DNA from: Ferrovibrio sp.
GTDB taxonomy: Bacteria; Pseudomonadota; Alphaproteobacteria; Ferrovibrionales; Ferrovibrionaceae
DNA length: 64,000 bases
NCBI GenBank assembly: GCA_017991315.1
Contig: JAGOQS010000001.1
Coordinates: forward strand, 951,001-1,015,000
Direction: 5' to 3'
Under the pieces are notes generated by a model. The model was not told where the DNA came from, searched no databases, and saw only the letters and a program-made list of their open reading frames with translations. Shown here one piece after another: positions 10,010-20,194 of this stretch; the first letter of the stretch is position 1; each line of letters starts with the position of its first letter. The translations under genes were made by a program, and so were the position numbers.

Positions 10010-10621
10010 ATGATCGTACAGGCCTTGGCCTTCTATCTGTTCGCGGCCATCACGGTGGCCAGCGGCGTCATGGTGATCGCGGCGCGCAATCCCGTGCATA
10101 GCGTGCTGTTCCTGATCCTGGCTTTCTTCAATGCCGCCGGCCTGTTCGTGCTGATGGGCGCTGAATTCCTGGCGATGATCCTGGTCATCGTCTATGTCGG
10201 CGCCGTGGCGGTGCTGTTCCTGTTCGTGGTGATGATGCTGGACATCAACTTCACCGAACTGCGCCAGGGCTTCCTGCAATACCTGCCGGTCGGCGCGCTG
10301 ATCGGCCTTGTGCTGCTGGTGGAACTGATCCTGGTGCTGGGTGGCCTGGTCGCCGTGCCGCAGACCGCGCCGGCACTGCTGCCGATCCCCGATCCGGCCA
10401 AGGTGCATAACACCGCCGCCTTGGGGCAGGTGCTCTATACCAAGTACATCTATCTGTTCCAGGGCTCCGGCCTGATCCTGCTGGTGGCCATGATCGGCGC
10501 CATCGTGCTGACCCTGCGCCATCGCCCGGGTGTGCGTCGCCAGGATATCGGCGTGCAGGTCGGCCGCCGCCGCGACGAGGCGGTGGATGTCCGCAAGGTC
10601 GAGCCGCGGAAGGGAATCTGA
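10010..10621 (+). CDS. nuoJ: NADH-quinone oxidoreductase subunit J
   Basis: A 203-residue membrane subunit (ND6 homologue) with five hydrophobic helices in the first 170 residues and a charged cytoplasmic tail. The conserved helix-3 region [25 protein letters not shown] is present; the pi-bulge in this helix is part of the coupling path in known structures. Start follows GAGGGGGATAGAG. Confidence 0.95.
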   Translation: MIVQALAFYLFAAITVASGVMVIAARNPVHSVLFLILAFFNAAGLFVLMGAEFLAMILVIVYVGAVAVLFLFVVMMLDINFTELRQGFLQYLPVGALIGLVLLVELILVLGGLVAVPQTAPALLPIPDPAKVHNTAALGQVLYTKYIYLFQGSGLILLVAMIGAIVLTLRHRPGVRRQDIGVQVGRRRDEAVDVRKVEPRKGI

Positions 10622-10623
10622 TC

Positions 10624-10935
10624 ATGCTGACCATCGGCCTTGGCCATTACCTCACCGTTGCCGCCATCCTGTTCACGCTCGGCATCTTCGGCATCTTCCT
10701 CAACCGGAAGAACGTCATCATCATCCTGATGTCGGTCGAACTGATGCTGCTGGCGGTGAATATCAACCTGGTGGCTTTCTCCACCCATTTGCAGGATCTG
10801 GTCGGCCAGGTCTTCGCCCTGTTCGTGCTCACCGTGGCAGCGGGCGAGGCGGCGATCGGCCTGGCGATCCTGGTGATCTATTTCCGCAACCGCGGCTCCA
10901 TCGCGGTTGAGGACATCAACATGATGAAGGGCTGA
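10624..10935 (+). CDS. nuoK: NADH-quinone oxidoreductase subunit K
   Basis: A 103-residue membrane subunit (ND4L homologue) with three helices. The two buried glutamates that carry protons in the family are present, in [12 protein letters not shown] (near residue 37) and in [14 protein letters not shown] (near 73). The length equals the family norm. Two bases separate it from nuoJ. Confidence 0.96.
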   Translation: MLTIGLGHYLTVAAILFTLGIFGIFLNRKNVIIILMSVELMLLAVNINLVAFSTHLQDLVGQVFALFVLTVAAGEAAIGLAILVIYFRNRGSIAVEDINMMKG

Positions 10936-10943
10936 GGCCAGCG

Positions 10944-12884
10944 ATGACGATGTATCATCTGATCGTTTTCCTGCCGCTTCTGGCCGCGATCATCGGCGGT
11001 TTGGGCGGCCGGCGCATCGGCGATGCGGCCGCCATGGCGGTGACCACCGGCGCGGTCTGCGTCTCGGCCATCCTGTCCTGGTTCGCCTTCTACTCGGTGA
11101 TCTACAAGGGCGGCTCCACCAATGTGGTGGTGCTGCACTGGATCAGCTCCGGCGCCTTCGTGGTTGACTGGGCGCTGAAGATCGACCAACTCACCGCCGT
11201 GATGCTGGTGGTGGTCAACACCGTGTCCGCCCTGGTGCATATCTATTCGATCGGCTACATGAGCCACGATCCGCACCGCGCCCGCTTCTTCTCGTATCTG
11301 TCGCTGTTCACCTTCGCCATGCTGATGCTGGTGACGTCGGACAACTTCGTGCAGCTCTATTTCGGCTGGGAAGGTGTCGGTCTGGCCTCCTACCTGCTGA
11401 TCGGCTTCTGGTTCAAGAAGCCGTCCGCCAATGCCGCCGCGATCAAGGCCTTCGTGGTCAATCGCGTCGGCGATTTCGGCTTCGCGCTCGGCATCATGTG
11501 CCTGTTCTGGGCCACCGGCTCGGTGGCTTTCGACACCGTGTTCAAGGCGGCGCCGGATCTCGCCGGCAAGACCTTCCATTTCCTGTGGAAGGACTGGGAC
11601 ATCCTCACCGTCGGCACCTTCCTGCTGTTCCTCGGCGCCATGGGCAAGTCGGCCCAGCTTGGCCTGCACACCTGGCTGCCGGATGCCATGGAAGGCCCGA
11701 CCCCGGTTTCGGCGCTGATCCATGCCGCCACCATGGTCACCGCCGGCGTCTTCATGGTCGCGCGCTGCTCGCCGATCTTCGAATACGCCCCGGCAACGCT
11801 GCAATTCGTCACCATCGTCGGCGCCACCACGGCGTTCTTCGCCGCCACGGTCGGTCTGGCTCAGAATGACATCAAGCGCGTCATCGCCTATTCGACCTGC
11901 TCGCAGCTCGGCTACATGTTCTTCGCGCTCGGTGTCTCTGCCTATCCGGCGGCGATCTTCCACCTGTTCACCCATGCCTTCTTCAAGGCGCTATTGTTCC
12001 TGGGTGCCGGCTCGGTGATCCATGCTGTGGATGGCCAGCAGGACATGCGCCACATGGGCGGCCTGTGGAAGCATATCAAGGTGACCTATGCGATGATGTG
12101 GATCGGCAGCCTGGCATTGGCCGGTTTCCCGATCTTTGCCGGCTATTATTCCAAGGATATGATCCTGGAAGCCGCCTTCGGCGTCGGCACCGGCGTCGGC
12201 CAGTATGCCTATATCATGGGTATGGCGGCGGCGATCCTCACCGCCTTCTATTCCTGGCGCCTGATCTTCATGACCTTCCATGGCGAGCCGCGCGCGGATC
12301 ATCATGTGATGGAGCATGTGCATGAAAGCCCGATGGTGATGCTGTTCCCGCTCTTCGTGCTGGCTTTCGGCGCGGTCTTCGCGGGCATCACCTTCTACAA
12401 TGGCTTCGTCGGCCACCATTGGCAGGAATTCTGGGGCAATGCCATTCTGGTGCTGCCGGCTAACAAGGCGATGGAAAACGCTCATCACGTGCCATTCCTG
12501 GTCAAGGTCGGCCCGATCATCGTCGGCGTCATCGGCATCGCGGTGGCCTGGTGGGCCTATGTCCGCGACACCACCATTCCTACCGCCGTGGCCAAGCAGC
12601 AGCACATGCTTTACAGCTTCCTGCTCAACAAGTGGTATTTCGACGAACTGTATAACTTCATCTTCGTCCGTCCTGCGTTGTGGCTCGGCCGTGTGCTATG
12701 GAAGGGCGGCGATGGCCGCATCATCGATGGCCTGGGGCCGAATGGCTTTGCCGCCACGGTAGCGAAGCTGGCCAAGCGCGCCAGCGTGCTGCAGACCGGC
12801 TATGTCTACCACTACGCCTTCGCCATGCTGATCGGCGTGGCGGCCCTGGTCACTTACTTCTTCACCAAGCTCGGGGCGCACTGA
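10944..12884 (+). CDS. nuoL: NADH-quinone oxidoreductase subunit L
   Basis: A 646-residue antiporter-like subunit (ND5 homologue) at the far end of the pumping arm. It has about sixteen transmembrane helices and the long C-terminal lateral helix region. The key helix-5 glutamate is in [17 protein letters not shown] (near residue 146) and the helix-7 lysine in [33 protein letters not shown]. Last residues [10 protein letters not shown]. One base separates it from nuoM. Confidence 0.97.
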   Translation: MTMYHLIVFLPLLAAIIGGLGGRRIGDAAAMAVTTGAVCVSAILSWFAFYSVIYKGGSTNVVVLHWISSGAFVVDWALKIDQLTAVMLVVVNTVSALVHIYSIGYMSHDPHRARFFSYLSLFTFAMLMLVTSDNFVQLYFGWEGVGLASYLLIGFWFKKPSANAAAIKAFVVNRVGDFGFALGIMCLFWATGSVAFDTVFKAAPDLAGKTFHFLWKDWDILTVGTFLLFLGAMGKSAQLGLHTWLPDAMEGPTPVSALIHAATMVTAGVFMVARCSPIFEYAPATLQFVTIVGATTAFFAATVGLAQNDIKRVIAYSTCSQLGYMFFALGVSAYPAAIFHLFTHAFFKALLFLGAGSVIHAVDGQQDMRHMGGLWKHIKVTYAMMWIGSLALAGFPIFAGYYSKDMILEAAFGVGTGVGQYAYIMGMAAAILTAFYSWRLIFMTFHGEPRADHHVMEHVHESPMVMLFPLFVLAFGAVFAGITFYNGFVGHHWQEFWGNAILVLPANKAMENAHHVPFLVKVGPIIVGVIGIAVAWWAYVRDTTIPTAVAKQQHMLYSFLLNKWYFDELYNFIFVRPALWLGRVLWKGGDGRIIDGLGPNGFAATVAKLAKRASVLQTGYVYHYAFAMLIGVAALVTYFFTKLGAH

Positions 12885-12885
12885 G

Positions 12886-14394
12886 ATGTCCGGTATGCCG
12901 CTCCTCTCCATCGTCACCTTCCTGCCGCTGGTCGGCGCCGCCTTCATCCTGCTCGCGCGCGGGCCGGAAGAGATCGTCGCCCGCAATGCCCGCAACGCGG
13001 CTTTGTGGACCACGGTGATCACCTTCGCGGTGTCGCTGCTGATCTGGATCAACTTCGACAACTCGACCTCGGCCTTCCAATTCGTGGAAAAGCACGAATG
13101 GCTCGGCGCCGGGATCAACTACCATATGGGCGTGGACGGCATTTCGATGCTGTTCGTGATCCTCACCACCTTCCTGATGCCGCTCTGCATCCTGGCTTCC
13201 TGGGAAGCCATCGAGCATCGCGTCAAGGAGTACATGCTCGCCTTCCTGGTGATGGAAACCCTGATGATCGGCGTGTTCTGCGCGCTCGATCTGGTGCTGT
13301 TCTATCTGTTCTTCGAAGCAGGCCTGATCCCGATGTTCCTGATCATCGGCATCTGGGGCGGCAAGAACCGCATCTATGCCACCTTCAAGTTCTTCCTCTA
13401 CACGCTGCTTGGTTCGCTGCTGCTGCTGCTGGCGCTGCTCTACATGTACTTCAAGGCCGGGACGACCGATATTCCGACCCTGATGGCCTTCCGCTTCGAT
13501 GCGGATGTGCAGAAGTGGCTGTGGCTGGCCTTCTTCGCCTCCTTCGCCGTGAAGGTGCCGATGTGGCCGGTACATACCTGGCTGCCCGATGCCCACGTGG
13601 AAGCACCGACCGCCGGTTCCGTGATCCTGGCCGGCGTGCTGCTGAAGATGGGCGGTTACGGTTTCATCCGTTTCTCGATCCCGATGTTCCCGGATGCCAG
13701 CGTGTATTTCACGCCGCTGGTCTTCGCCTTCTCGGTCATTGCCATCGTCTATACTTCGCTGGTGGCCCTGGTGCAGGAGGATATGAAGAAGCTGATCGCC
13801 TATTCCTCGGTGGCGCATATGGGATTCGTCACCATGGGCACGTTCAGCCTCACCATGCAGGGCGTGCAGGGCGCGATCTTCCAGATGCTCAGCCACGGCA
13901 TCGTCTCGGGCGCACTGTTCCTTTGCGTCGGTGTGGTCTATGACCGTCTGCATACCCGCGAGATTTCGCGTTACGGCGGTCTGGCCAACAACATGCCGAA
14001 ATACGCCGTGGTGTTCATGCTGTTCACCATGGCCAATGTCGGCCTGCCGGGCACCGCCGGCTTCGTCGGCGAAATGCTCACCCTGGTCGGTGCCTTCAAG
14101 GCCAATACCTGGGTGGCCTTGATCGCCACCTCCGGCGTGATCCTCTCGGCCGCCTATGCTCTGTGGCTCTATCGCCGCGTGGTATTCGGCGAACTGACCA
14201 AGGATGACGTGAAGTCGATGCTCGATCTCAGCCCGCGCGAGATCGCCACGCTGGCGCCGCTGGTGGTGCTGGCGCTGTGGATGGGCATCTATCCCGGCCC
14301 GTTCCTCGATGTGATGGCGGTGTCGGTGAAGAACCTGTTGGATCAGCATCAAACCGCGCTGGCCGCCGTCAAGGCGGCGGTGGCGGCCCGCTAG
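12886..14394 (+). CDS. nuoM: NADH-quinone oxidoreductase subunit M
   Basis: A 502-residue antiporter-like subunit (ND4 homologue) with about fourteen helices. Helix-5 glutamate in [20 protein letters not shown] (near residue 144) and helix-7 lysine in [20 protein letters not shown] (near 223) are both present, as is the second signature [13 protein letters not shown]. Full family length. Confidence 0.97.
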   Translation: MSGMPLLSIVTFLPLVGAAFILLARGPEEIVARNARNAALWTTVITFAVSLLIWINFDNSTSAFQFVEKHEWLGAGINYHMGVDGISMLFVILTTFLMPLCILASWEAIEHRVKEYMLAFLVMETLMIGVFCALDLVLFYLFFEAGLIPMFLIIGIWGGKNRIYATFKFFLYTLLGSLLLLLALLYMYFKAGTTDIPTLMAFRFDADVQKWLWLAFFASFAVKVPMWPVHTWLPDAHVEAPTAGSVILAGVLLKMGGYGFIRFSIPMFPDASVYFTPLVFAFSVIAIVYTSLVALVQEDMKKLIAYSSVAHMGFVTMGTFSLTMQGVQGAIFQMLSHGIVSGALFLCVGVVYDRLHTREISRYGGLANNMPKYAVVFMLFTMANVGLPGTAGFVGEMLTLVGAFKANTWVALIATSGVILSAAYALWLYRRVVFGELTKDDVKSMLDLSPREIATLAPLVVLALWMGIYPGPFLDVMAVSVKNLLDQHQTALAAVKAAVAAR

Positions 14395-14405
14395 GAGTTG
14401 GCATC

Positions 14406-15845
14406 GTGACTTTCGCTTCGCTCGCTCCCGCCTATCCGGAACTCTGGCTCAGCGTTGCCGCCATGGCCTTGCTGCTGCTCGGCGTATTCAAGGGTGAGGG
14501 TTCCACCCGCCTGGTCGCCTGGCTCAGCGTCGCCGCCTGCGCCATCGCCGTGCTGCTGATCCTGCAGCAGCCGTCCGGCCCGCGCCCGGCCTTCGAGAAC
14601 CTGTTCATCGCCGATGGCTTCGCACGTTTCGCCAAGGTGCTGATCCTGATCGGCTCCGGCTTCGCCATCGTGCAGTCGCTCGGCTATATCCGGCATCACC
14701 GCATGGATCGCTTCGAGTATCCGGTGATCGTGCTGCTGGCCACCATCGGCATGATGATGATGGTGTCGGCCAACGACCTGATTGCGCTCTATCTCGGCCT
14801 CGAATTGCAGAGCCTGTCGCTCTACATCCTCGCCGGCTTCAAGCGTGATTCCGCCCGTGCCACCGAGGCCGGCCTGAAGTATTTCGTGCTCGGTGCGCTG
14901 TCGTCCGGCATGCTGCTCTATGGTTCGTCGCTGATCTATGGCTTCACCGGCGCCACCGGCTTCACCGATATCGCCGCCGCCCTGAAGGGCAGCCAAGGGG
15001 CTTCGATCGGTCTGATCATCGGCATCGTGTTCCTGGCCGCCGGCCTGGCCTTCAAGGTTTCCGCCGTGCCGTTCCACATGTGGGTGCCGGACGTCTATGA
15101 AGGTGCGCCGACCCCCGTCACGGCCTTCTTCGCCGTGGCGCCGAAGATCGCCGCCATGGCGTTGTTCTGCCGCGCGCTGCTCACGCCGTTCGGCGGCATT
15201 TCCGGCGACTGGCAGCAGATCATCATTGTCATCAGTGCGCTTTCCATGGTGCTGGGTGCCTTCGCCGCCATTGCGCAGTCGAATATCAAGCGCCTGATGG
15301 CCTATTCCTCCATCGGCCATGTCGGCTATGCCCTGCTCGGCCTCGCTGCCGGCACGGAAGAGGGCGTGCGCGGCGTGCTGATCTATCTCGCCATCTATCT
15401 GGCGATGAACGTCGGCACCTTTGCCTGCATCCTCTCCATGCGTCAGCGCGACCGCATGGTGGAAGGCGTCTCCGATCTCGCCGGCCTGGGCAAGACCCAT
15501 CCCGGCATGGCTTTGCTGCTGGCCGGCTTCATGTTCTCGCTTGCTGGTGTGCCGCCGCTCGCCGGCTTCTTCGGCAAGTTCTATGTCGTGATGGCGGCAA
15601 TCAACGCCCAGCTCTATGTGCTGGCGGTGATCGGCATGCTCTCCAGCGTCGTCGGGGCCTATTACTATCTCCGCATCGTCAAGGTGATGTATTTCGACGA
15701 GGCTTCCGAGCCGCTGGCCAAGCCGGTGCGTACCGAACTCGGCGCCGTCATGGGCATCACCGGCCTGTTCACGCTGCTCTACTTCGTCTATCCGGCTCCG
15801 CTGGTGACGGCTGCGGGCGTCGCCGCCAAGGCGCTGTTCCCGTAA
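14406..15845 (+). CDS. nuoN: NADH-quinone oxidoreductase subunit N
   Basis: A 479-residue antiporter-like subunit (ND2 homologue), the last of the fourteen complex I genes. The conserved [15 protein letters not shown] segment and [20 protein letters not shown] are visible, with about fourteen helices. GTG at 14406 is chosen because AGGAG lies at 14393-14397 and because longer frames run back into nuoM. Confidence 0.95.
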   Translation: MTFASLAPAYPELWLSVAAMALLLLGVFKGEGSTRLVAWLSVAACAIAVLLILQQPSGPRPAFENLFIADGFARFAKVLILIGSGFAIVQSLGYIRHHRMDRFEYPVIVLLATIGMMMMVSANDLIALYLGLELQSLSLYILAGFKRDSARATEAGLKYFVLGALSSGMLLYGSSLIYGFTGATGFTDIAAALKGSQGASIGLIIGIVFLAAGLAFKVSAVPFHMWVPDVYEGAPTPVTAFFAVAPKIAAMALFCRALLTPFGGISGDWQQIIIVISALSMVLGAFAAIAQSNIKRLMAYSSIGHVGYALLGLAAGTEEGVRGVLIYLAIYLAMNVGTFACILSMRQRDRMVEGVSDLAGLGKTHPGMALLLAGFMFSLAGVPPLAGFFGKFYVVMAAINAQLYVLAVIGMLSSVVGAYYYLRIVKVMYFDEASEPLAKPVRTELGAVMGITGLFTLLYFVYPAPLVTAAGVAAKALFP

Positions 15846-15854
15846 GGACAGGCA

Positions 15855-16604
15855 TTGCACTGGCGCCCGCTCGGCTTCGCCGAGATCGACAGCACCAACG
15901 AGGAAATCCGCCGCCAGGCCGAGGCCGGGGCGGCGGAAGGATTGGTGGTGACGGCCCGGCGTCAGACCGCAGGGCGCGGGCGCCGTGGCCGTGCCTGGGA
16001 TAGCCCGGAAGGCAATCTCTTCGTCTCTGTGCTGCTGAAGCCACGCCGCCCGGCGCATGAGGCGGCGACGCTTTCCTTCCTGGTCAGCCTCTGCGTTGCC
16101 GAGGCCGTGCTGGAAGCGGCTCCCGCGCTGCAGGGCCGCATTTCCTGCAAATGGCCGAACGATGTGCTGATCGATGGCGCCAAGCTTTCCGGCATCCTGC
16201 TTGAGTCCCGCACCGCTCAAGGGGCTGGCCAAGGTGGCGGCCTGCTGGACCACTTGATCGTCGGCATCGGCGTCAACCTGGTCTGGAACCCGGCCGACAC
16301 GCCTTATCCGGCGACCAATCTTGCCATGCTGGGAGTGGTGGAAACACCGGAAAGCTTCCTGCCGCGACTGCTGGGGCGCCTCGGCTTCTGGTATGATCGC
16401 TGGCAGGACGAAGGTTTCGCCCCGGTGCGCCAGGCCTGGCTCGGTCTGGCCCAGGGTGTTGGCAAGCCGGCCGTGGCGCGGCTTGGAACCGAGGAAGTGC
16501 GCGGCCGCTTCATTGCCCTGGATGAGGGTGGTGGCCTGATCCTGGAACTGGCCGATGGATCTCGCCGCACCATTACTGCCGGTGACGTTTTTCCCGCTGC
16601 TTGA
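15855..16604 (+). CDS. birA: biotin--[acetyl-CoA-carboxylase] ligase, monofunctional
   Basis: A 249-residue class I biotin protein ligase that activates biotin with ATP and attaches it to biotin carboxyl carrier domains. The ATP/biotin loop GRGRRGRAWDSPEGNLF is near residues 39-55 and the catalytic-lysine region KWPNDVLIDGAKLSGILLES near 99-118. There is no N-terminal helix-turn-helix, so this enzyme cannot act as the biotin repressor in the way E. coli BirA does. It starts with TTG at 15855 after AAGGACAGG, 9 bases behind nuoN, a linkage usual in alphaproteobacteria. Confidence 0.9.
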   Translation: MHWRPLGFAEIDSTNEEIRRQAEAGAAEGLVVTARRQTAGRGRRGRAWDSPEGNLFVSVLLKPRRPAHEAATLSFLVSLCVAEAVLEAAPALQGRISCKWPNDVLIDGAKLSGILLESRTAQGAGQGGGLLDHLIVGIGVNLVWNPADTPYPATNLAMLGVVETPESFLPRLLGRLGFWYDRWQDEGFAPVRQAWLGLAQGVGKPAVARLGTEEVRGRFIALDEGGGLILELADGSRRTITAGDVFPAA

Positions 16605-16616
16605 TAGGAGAGCGAC

Positions 16617-17387
16617 ATGCTGCTCGCGATCAATGCCAACAACACCAACGTCAAATTCGGCGTCATCGATGGCGACCGCATCATTGGCGAATGGCGCCAG
16701 CATACTTCCGCCATGCGCACTGCCGATGAACATGCGGTGTGGCTGCTGCAACTGATGCAGATTGAGGGCATCGACCCCAAGACCGTGCGCGAGGCGATCA
16801 TCGCTTCCGTGGTGCCGCAGGCCACCTTCAACCTGCGCCGTCTCTGCACCCGCTATTTCGATACCGAGCCCTTGGTGCTAGGCGAACCAAACGTGGTCTA
16901 CGGCATCCAGGTGAAGGGCGCCGGTGCCGGCGCCGACCGTATCTGCAACACCATCGGCGCCTCGGTGATGTTTCCCAAGGCGCCGATGGTGATTGTCGAT
17001 TTCGGCACCGCCACTACTTTCGACGTGGTGGATGAGGAGGGCAGCTATTGCGGCGGCGTAATCGCGCCGGGCATCAATCTCTCCATTGAGGCGCTGGTCA
17101 ATGCCACGGCTTTGCTGCCGCGTATCGTGGTGGAGAAGCCGCAGAAGGTGATCGGCCAGACCACGGTGGCCTGCATGCATTCCGGTGTCTTCTGGGGTTA
17201 TGTCGGCCTGATCGAGGGCATCGTGGCGCGCATCAAGAACGAATTCGGCCGGCCGATGCGAGTGATCTCTACCGGCGGCTTGGCGCCGGTATTCGATGGC
17301 GCCACCGATGTGATCGAGCAGATCGTGCCGGATATCACCGTGCGCGGGCTGATCGAGATCAACCGCCGCAGTCGCAAGGCCGCCTGA
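16617..17387 (+). CDS. coaX: type III pantothenate kinase
   Basis: A 256-residue kinase for the first step of coenzyme A synthesis. Motif 2 (GAGADRICNTIGA, near residues 100-112) and motif 3 (VDFGTATTFDVVDEEG, near 127-142, then YCGGVIAPG) are typical, as is the C-terminal STGGLAPVF. Motif 1, normally DxGNT, reads INANNTN at residues 5-11, so the usual first aspartate and the glycine are replaced by asparagines. I believe related Rhodospirillales share this, but could not check. Member of the nuoN-birA-coaX-rnj string. Confidence 0.9.
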   Translation: MLLAINANNTNVKFGVIDGDRIIGEWRQHTSAMRTADEHAVWLLQLMQIEGIDPKTVREAIIASVVPQATFNLRRLCTRYFDTEPLVLGEPNVVYGIQVKGAGAGADRICNTIGASVMFPKAPMVIVDFGTATTFDVVDEEGSYCGGVIAPGINLSIEALVNATALLPRIVVEKPQKVIGQTTVACMHSGVFWGYVGLIEGIVARIKNEFGRPMRVISTGGLAPVFDGATDVIEQIVPDITVRGLIEINRRSRKAA

Positions 17388-17389
17388 TC

Positions 17390-19051
17390 ATGGCAGCCAC
17401 CAAGGCCGATGACGGCCTGTATTTTCTCCCCCTGGGCGGCGCCAACGAGATCGGGATGAATCTCAATCTCTATGGCTACCGCGACCAGTGGCTGATGGTG
17501 GATCTTGGCACTAGCTTCGCCGACGACACCGCGCCGGGCGTCGACATGATCGTGCCCGATGTCACCTGGATCGCCGAACGCAAGGACAAGCTGCTCGGCT
17601 TGGTGCTGACCCATGCCCATGAGGACCATCTCGGCGCCATCAGCCATTGCTGGCATGAACTCGGCTGTCCGATCTGGGCCACCGGCTTCGCGGCCTCGGT
17701 GCTGCGGCGCAAGCTGGAGGAGAAGGGCATCGAGGAACTGGTGCCGATCACCATCTACCAGCCGGGCGAGGTGATCCAACTCGGGCCGTTCCGCATCACG
17801 CCCATAGGCATCACCCATTCGACACCGGAAAGCCAGGCGCTTGCCATCGAGACGCCGCAGGGCACGATCCTGCATACCGGCGACTGGAAGCTCGATCCCG
17901 ATCCGGTGCTGGGGCCGGCCACCGACCGCGCGGCGATTCAGCGCTTCGGCGACCAGGGCGTGCTCGCCATGGTCTGCGACAGCACCAATGTGTTCAGCCG
18001 CGGCCGCTCCGGTTCGGAAGGCGAGGTGCGCGACAGCCTGCTCAAATTGCTGGCCGGGCGCGAGGGCCGCATCGCCGTCACCACCTTCGCCTCCAACCTG
18101 GCGCGGCTGGAGACGCTCTATGACGTCGCGAAGCGGATCGGCCGCTCGGTCTGCCTGATTGGCCGCTCGCTGCACCGCTTCACCGCGGCGGCGCATGAGA
18201 ATGGCTATCTGCGCGAGGTGCCGCATCTGGTCGACGAGCGCGAGGCCGGCTATCTGCCGCGCGACAAGGTGATGTATGTCTGCACCGGCTGCCAGGGCGA
18301 AGTGCGCGGCGCCATGGCGCGCATCGCCTTCGACCAGCATCCGCATGTGGCCTTGAGCCCCGGCGACCTGGCGCTGTTTTCCTCCAAGATCATTCCCGGC
18401 AACGAACGCACGCTCTACCGGCTGCATAACGAACTGGTGCTGCGCGGCATCGAGGTGATCACCGAGAAGGATGCCTTCGTGCATGTCTCCGGCCATCCCT
18501 CGCGCGATGAACTGGCGGAGATGTATGCCCTGGCCCGGCCGCAGATCGCCATCCCGGTGCATGGCGAACCGCGCCATCTGGTGGAGCATGCCCGCTTCGC
18601 CCAGAGCCTGCAGGTGCCGCATGGCATCGTGCCGCGCAACGGCGACCTGATCCGCATTGCGCCCAATGGGCCGGAAATGGTGGAGGAGGTGCCGGCCGGG
18701 CGCCTGGCCATCGACGGCGACGACCTGATCCCGCTGCAGGGCGGCACGCTGCAGGCCCGCCGCAAGCTCAGCTTCAACGGTACCGCCCTGGTATCCCTGG
18801 CGGTGGACGAGAAGGGCTACCTGGAGGCCGATCCGATGGTAACCCTGTCCGGCGTGGTCAACGGCGATGCCGCGGAGCTGGCCGAGACGATTGCCGAGCA
18901 GATCGGCAACGCGGTGGACAAATTGTCGCGGCGCCAGCGTTCGGATGCCGATCTGGAGGAAACCGCGATAAAGGTGTTGCGCCGGGCGCTGAAGCCGGTG
19001 ACGGAGCGGAAACCGCTCTGCCAGGTGCATATCATCCGCTTGTCAGATTGA
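17390..19051 (+). CDS. rnj: ribonuclease J
   Basis: A 553-residue metallo-beta-lactamase/beta-CASP ribonuclease with 5'-3' exo- and endonuclease activity on mRNA and rRNA precursors. The zinc motif THAHEDHLGA lies near residues 74-83 and HTGDWKLDPDP near 162-172. The beta-CASP motifs include VSGHPSRDEL and PVHGEPRHL near 384-393. The C-terminal domain is present. It begins two bases after coaX, the usual alphaproteobacterial arrangement. Confidence 0.93.
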   Translation: MAATKADDGLYFLPLGGANEIGMNLNLYGYRDQWLMVDLGTSFADDTAPGVDMIVPDVTWIAERKDKLLGLVLTHAHEDHLGAISHCWHELGCPIWATGFAASVLRRKLEEKGIEELVPITIYQPGEVIQLGPFRITPIGITHSTPESQALAIETPQGTILHTGDWKLDPDPVLGPATDRAAIQRFGDQGVLAMVCDSTNVFSRGRSGSEGEVRDSLLKLLAGREGRIAVTTFASNLARLETLYDVAKRIGRSVCLIGRSLHRFTAAAHENGYLREVPHLVDEREAGYLPRDKVMYVCTGCQGEVRGAMARIAFDQHPHVALSPGDLALFSSKIIPGNERTLYRLHNELVLRGIEVITEKDAFVHVSGHPSRDELAEMYALARPQIAIPVHGEPRHLVEHARFAQSLQVPHGIVPRNGDLIRIAPNGPEMVEEVPAGRLAIDGDDLIPLQGGTLQARRKLSFNGTALVSLAVDEKGYLEADPMVTLSGVVNGDAAELAETIAEQIGNAVDKLSRRQRSDADLEETAIKVLRRALKPVTERKPLCQVHIIRLSD

Positions 19052-19098
19052 GCCGCCGACCCGATATTAAAGCCTGTAAGACTTTCAAGGAGCCCCCC

Positions 19099-19503
<405 letters not shown>

Positions 19504-19520
19504 GGACCGGCTTTCAAGTC

Positions 19521-19784
19521 ATGACCTGGTTCAACGCCATCGTTGCTTTCGCCTGCATCTTCATGCTGACCCTGTTCTGCGTGCTGCCGATTGGCGTGCG
19601 CACCTCGGAGGAGGCCGGCGAGCAGATGCTGCCCGGCCAGGCCAGTTCAGCGCCGACCAATCCGCGCATGGGCTTCAAGCTGCTGCTTACCTTCCTGATC
19701 AGCTTAGGGGTTTTCGCCGCTTTCTATGCGGTGGGCTATTTCGGCCTGATCGATACCCACGCGCTGCTCGGGCGCGGGGAGTAA
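19521..19784 (+). CDS. DUF1467 family small membrane protein
   Basis: An 87-residue protein with two predicted membrane helices, near residues 5-25 and 53-77, joined by a short loop with RTSEEAGE and GQASSAPTNPRMG. This matches the DUF1467 family, which is usually encoded between mce and proS in alphaproteobacteria. Function unknown; the conserved position suggests an envelope role, but that is inference only. Confidence 0.85.
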   Translation: MTWFNAIVAFACIFMLTLFCVLPIGVRTSEEAGEQMLPGQASSAPTNPRMGFKLLLTFLISLGVFAAFYAVGYFGLIDTHALLGRGE

Positions 19785-19807
19785 TCTGTTCTACTGAAAC
19801 CATTGTC

Positions 19808-19913
19808 ATGCCCGGGCTTGACCCGGGCATCTCACGACACGCGGCCTGAGATGCGCGGCTCAAGGCCGCGCAAGACGCTTTTGGTAGTAGCGGTTATGCT
19901 CCGGCTTGGCCGG
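19808..19913. repeat. cluster of REP-like palindromes
   Basis: Three GC-rich inverted repeats in about 105 bases: ATGCCCGGG-CTTGA-CCCGGGCAT (19808-19830), GCGCGGC-TCAAG-GCCGCGC (19853-19871) and CCGGC-TTG-GCCGG (19901-19913). The loops of the first two, CTTGA and TCAAG, are reverse complements, so the units are in opposite orientation. The pattern resembles the dispersed intergenic palindromes common in alphaproteobacterial genomes. It follows the DUF1467 stop and may also end its transcript. Confidence 0.6.
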
Positions 19914-20021
19914 GGATGCACGCGTTTCATTTTTCCCGGACTTCAGTGCATAACTGCCTAGTTACTAGGCATAATAAAACAAAAATTTTTTGTGAAATAG
20001 GCATAAAAATAAGGAGCAAGG
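19914..20021. other. AT-rich intergenic patch with palindromes
   Basis: Composition drops sharply here. TGCCTAG-TTA-CTAGGCA (19955-19971) is a perfect 7-bp-arm inverted repeat, directly followed by an A/T run containing AAAAATTTTTT around 19980-19991. GGAGCA (20013-20018) and TGCTCC (20031-20036) form a hairpin that would hide the Shine-Dalgarno of the small ORF that follows. No clear -35/-10 pair was found. Confidence 0.4.
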
Positions 20022-20171
20022 ATGAAACCCTGCTCCGTTTCCCGTCTCGCACGGGTAAGTTTAAGCCTCCCCAGACTTGGGCCGCCTGTTTCCAAGCGGT
20101 TGCGATACTTTTATAGCCAAAAGAACGAGCCGTGTCACCGGGTATTTTCACAAAATCTAACAAAATGTTAA
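20022..20171 (+). CDS. possible 49-residue small ORF
   Basis: A short frame from ATG at 20022 to TAA at 20171, preceded by a very good Shine-Dalgarno, AAGGAG at 20011-20016, five bases upstream. The product would start MKPCSVSRLARVSLSLP and be basic and Leu/Ser-rich, ending FSQNLTKC. No family is recognised. The ribosome site lies in a GGAGCA/TGCTCC hairpin. Codon use is unlike the neighbours (many A/T third positions near its end). It could be a leader peptide for the next gene, which has no good ribosome site of its own, or chance. Confidence 0.3.
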   Translation: MKPCSVSRLARVSLSLPRLGPPVSKRLRYFYSQKNEPCHRVFSQNLTKC

Positions 20172-20194
20172 GCGAGCCCGGCTAAGCTATTGGA

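Noticed and set aside
12862..14352. 496-codon minus-strand frame opposite nuoM
   Set aside because: Shadow of a membrane protein gene; its predicted product is polar and His-rich, as expected from the complement of hydrophobic codons.
14391..16751. 786-codon minus-strand frame opposite nuoN and birA
   Set aside because: Same antisense effect; the product is low-complexity His/Gln/Arg-rich and matches no family.
19785..20194. Possible insertion sequence remnant
   Set aside because: The palindromes are REP-like, but there are no terminal inverted repeats with target-site duplication and no transposase fragment.
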